This document shows positions 63,694 through 63,811 of a stretch of DNA of 63,811 nt, piece after piece. Within the stretch, counting starts at the first letter, position 1, and each line of letters opens with the position of its first letter. Position numbers and translations under genes: made by a program. The notes below the pieces were generated by a model. It saw only the letters and a program-made list of their open reading frames with translations. It was not told the DNA's origin and did not search any database. The stretch comes from Rhodanobacter sp. (GTDB lineage Bacteria; Pseudomonadota; Gammaproteobacteria; Xanthomonadales; Rhodanobacteraceae): the NCBI GenBank assembly GCA_030148505.1, contig JASBTI010000005.1, positions 1 through 63,811 on the forward strand. Direction: 5' to 3'.

Positions 63694-63811
63694 GGAACAA
63701 TGTGGGAACTTTCGCTCGGTAGCACGGTCAGATCGTGCATGAAGCGAGACGGCCGCACGTTGTCCCACGAGACGCTGGAAGACATGCGTCTGATGGCGCT
63801 TGAACGCATGG
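63672..63811 (+). mobile_element. IS630-like element, left end
   Basis: PKS coding sense ends after RTLSV. The following DNA supplies the premature stop and then a transposase start. IS630 elements insert at TA dinucleotides, and a TA lies at the junction (GCGTTACTCAC). The element continues beyond the window, so its right end and the matching TA cannot be checked here. Confidence 0.6.
63739..63811 (+). CDS. IS630-family transposase, N-terminal part
   Basis: MKRDGRTLSHETLEDMRLMA and then LERM matches the start of the winged-helix DNA-binding domain of IS630 transposases, in which this segment is followed by a helix-turn-helix and a DDE domain. The gene runs off the right edge after 24 codons. 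Confidence 0.65.
   Translation, partial: MKRDGRTLSHETLEDMRLMALERM

Noticed and set aside
1..63811. CRISPR array, rRNA or tRNA genes
   Set aside because: No regularly spaced repeats and no recognisable tRNA or rRNA sequence were seen on reading; a tRNAscan or CRISPR finder run would settle it.

Overview
The window looks like an accessory island of a high-GC gammaproteobacterium, most likely a member of the Xanthomonadales (Rhodanobacteraceae-like: Rhodanobacter, Dyella, Luteibacter or Frateuria). That placement is inference from gene style and gene combinations; there is no rRNA or tRNA here to confirm it. Three kinds of DNA are mixed: heavy-metal resistance genes, several generations of transposons with the debris they leave, and the start of a trans-AT polyketide cluster.

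Bases 1-20,000 are a metal-handling mosaic. After an IS3 scrap and a class II glutamine amidotransferase come a broken CsoR-type repressor, an ArsR regulator, a damaged PAP2 phosphatase, a P1B-type metal ATPase and small accessory proteins. A complete HME-RND operon follows (outer-membrane factor, adaptor, pump, PII-like protein), closed by a strong terminator, then a CzcD-type exporter. A minus-strand operon encodes a cytochrome c/FTR1 iron permease, a short CDF protein and a PAP2 phosphatase. Next come a dead CDF gene facing an intact MerR regulator across a MerR-type promoter, and a thioredoxin-reductase-like gene with one nonsense codon.

Bases 20,000-34,550 hold a lower-GC porin/cytochrome c group, apparently split by a Tn3-family transposon of the Tn4651 type. 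The transposon has a large TnpA and a divergent tyrosine recombinase/coiled-coil pair (TnpS/TnpT) around a resolution site. Its cargo is a truncated CusA-CusF fusion and an operon of an OprB-type porin with a divergent Nramp transporter, whose long leader carries small ORFs.

Bases 34,700-46,200 return to metal genes: a methyltransferase, a His-tailed EamA transporter, a second CzcD paralogue with the same upstream element as the first, an RcnR/FrmR-type repressor, and an outer-membrane factor with the 3' end of an RND pump cut by a second Tn3-family element (TnpA plus a TnpI-like tyrosine recombinase). Beyond it lie fragments of a CDF transporter, FolE2 and an AraC regulator, which look like the wreck of a zinc-response locus.

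Bases 46,400-63,672 are the left part of a trans-AT PKS cluster. It has a MATE exporter, an aldehyde dehydrogenase, a free-standing acyltransferase, a sigma-54-type response regulator with its histidine kinase, a PksF-like ketosynthase with the active Cys replaced, a PksH-like enoyl-CoA hydratase, a divergent P450, a discrete ACP, and a giant protein with the order LPG-synthase-C/DUF2156, tryptophanase-like PLP lyase, KS, DH, KR and no AT. Pairing beta-branching enzymes with a DUF plus PLP-lyase didomain recalls the leinamycin DUF-SH chemistry and is the most novel feature. The PKS gene is cut inside the KR by an IS630-like element that runs off the window, so the cluster as sequenced may be silent or incomplete.
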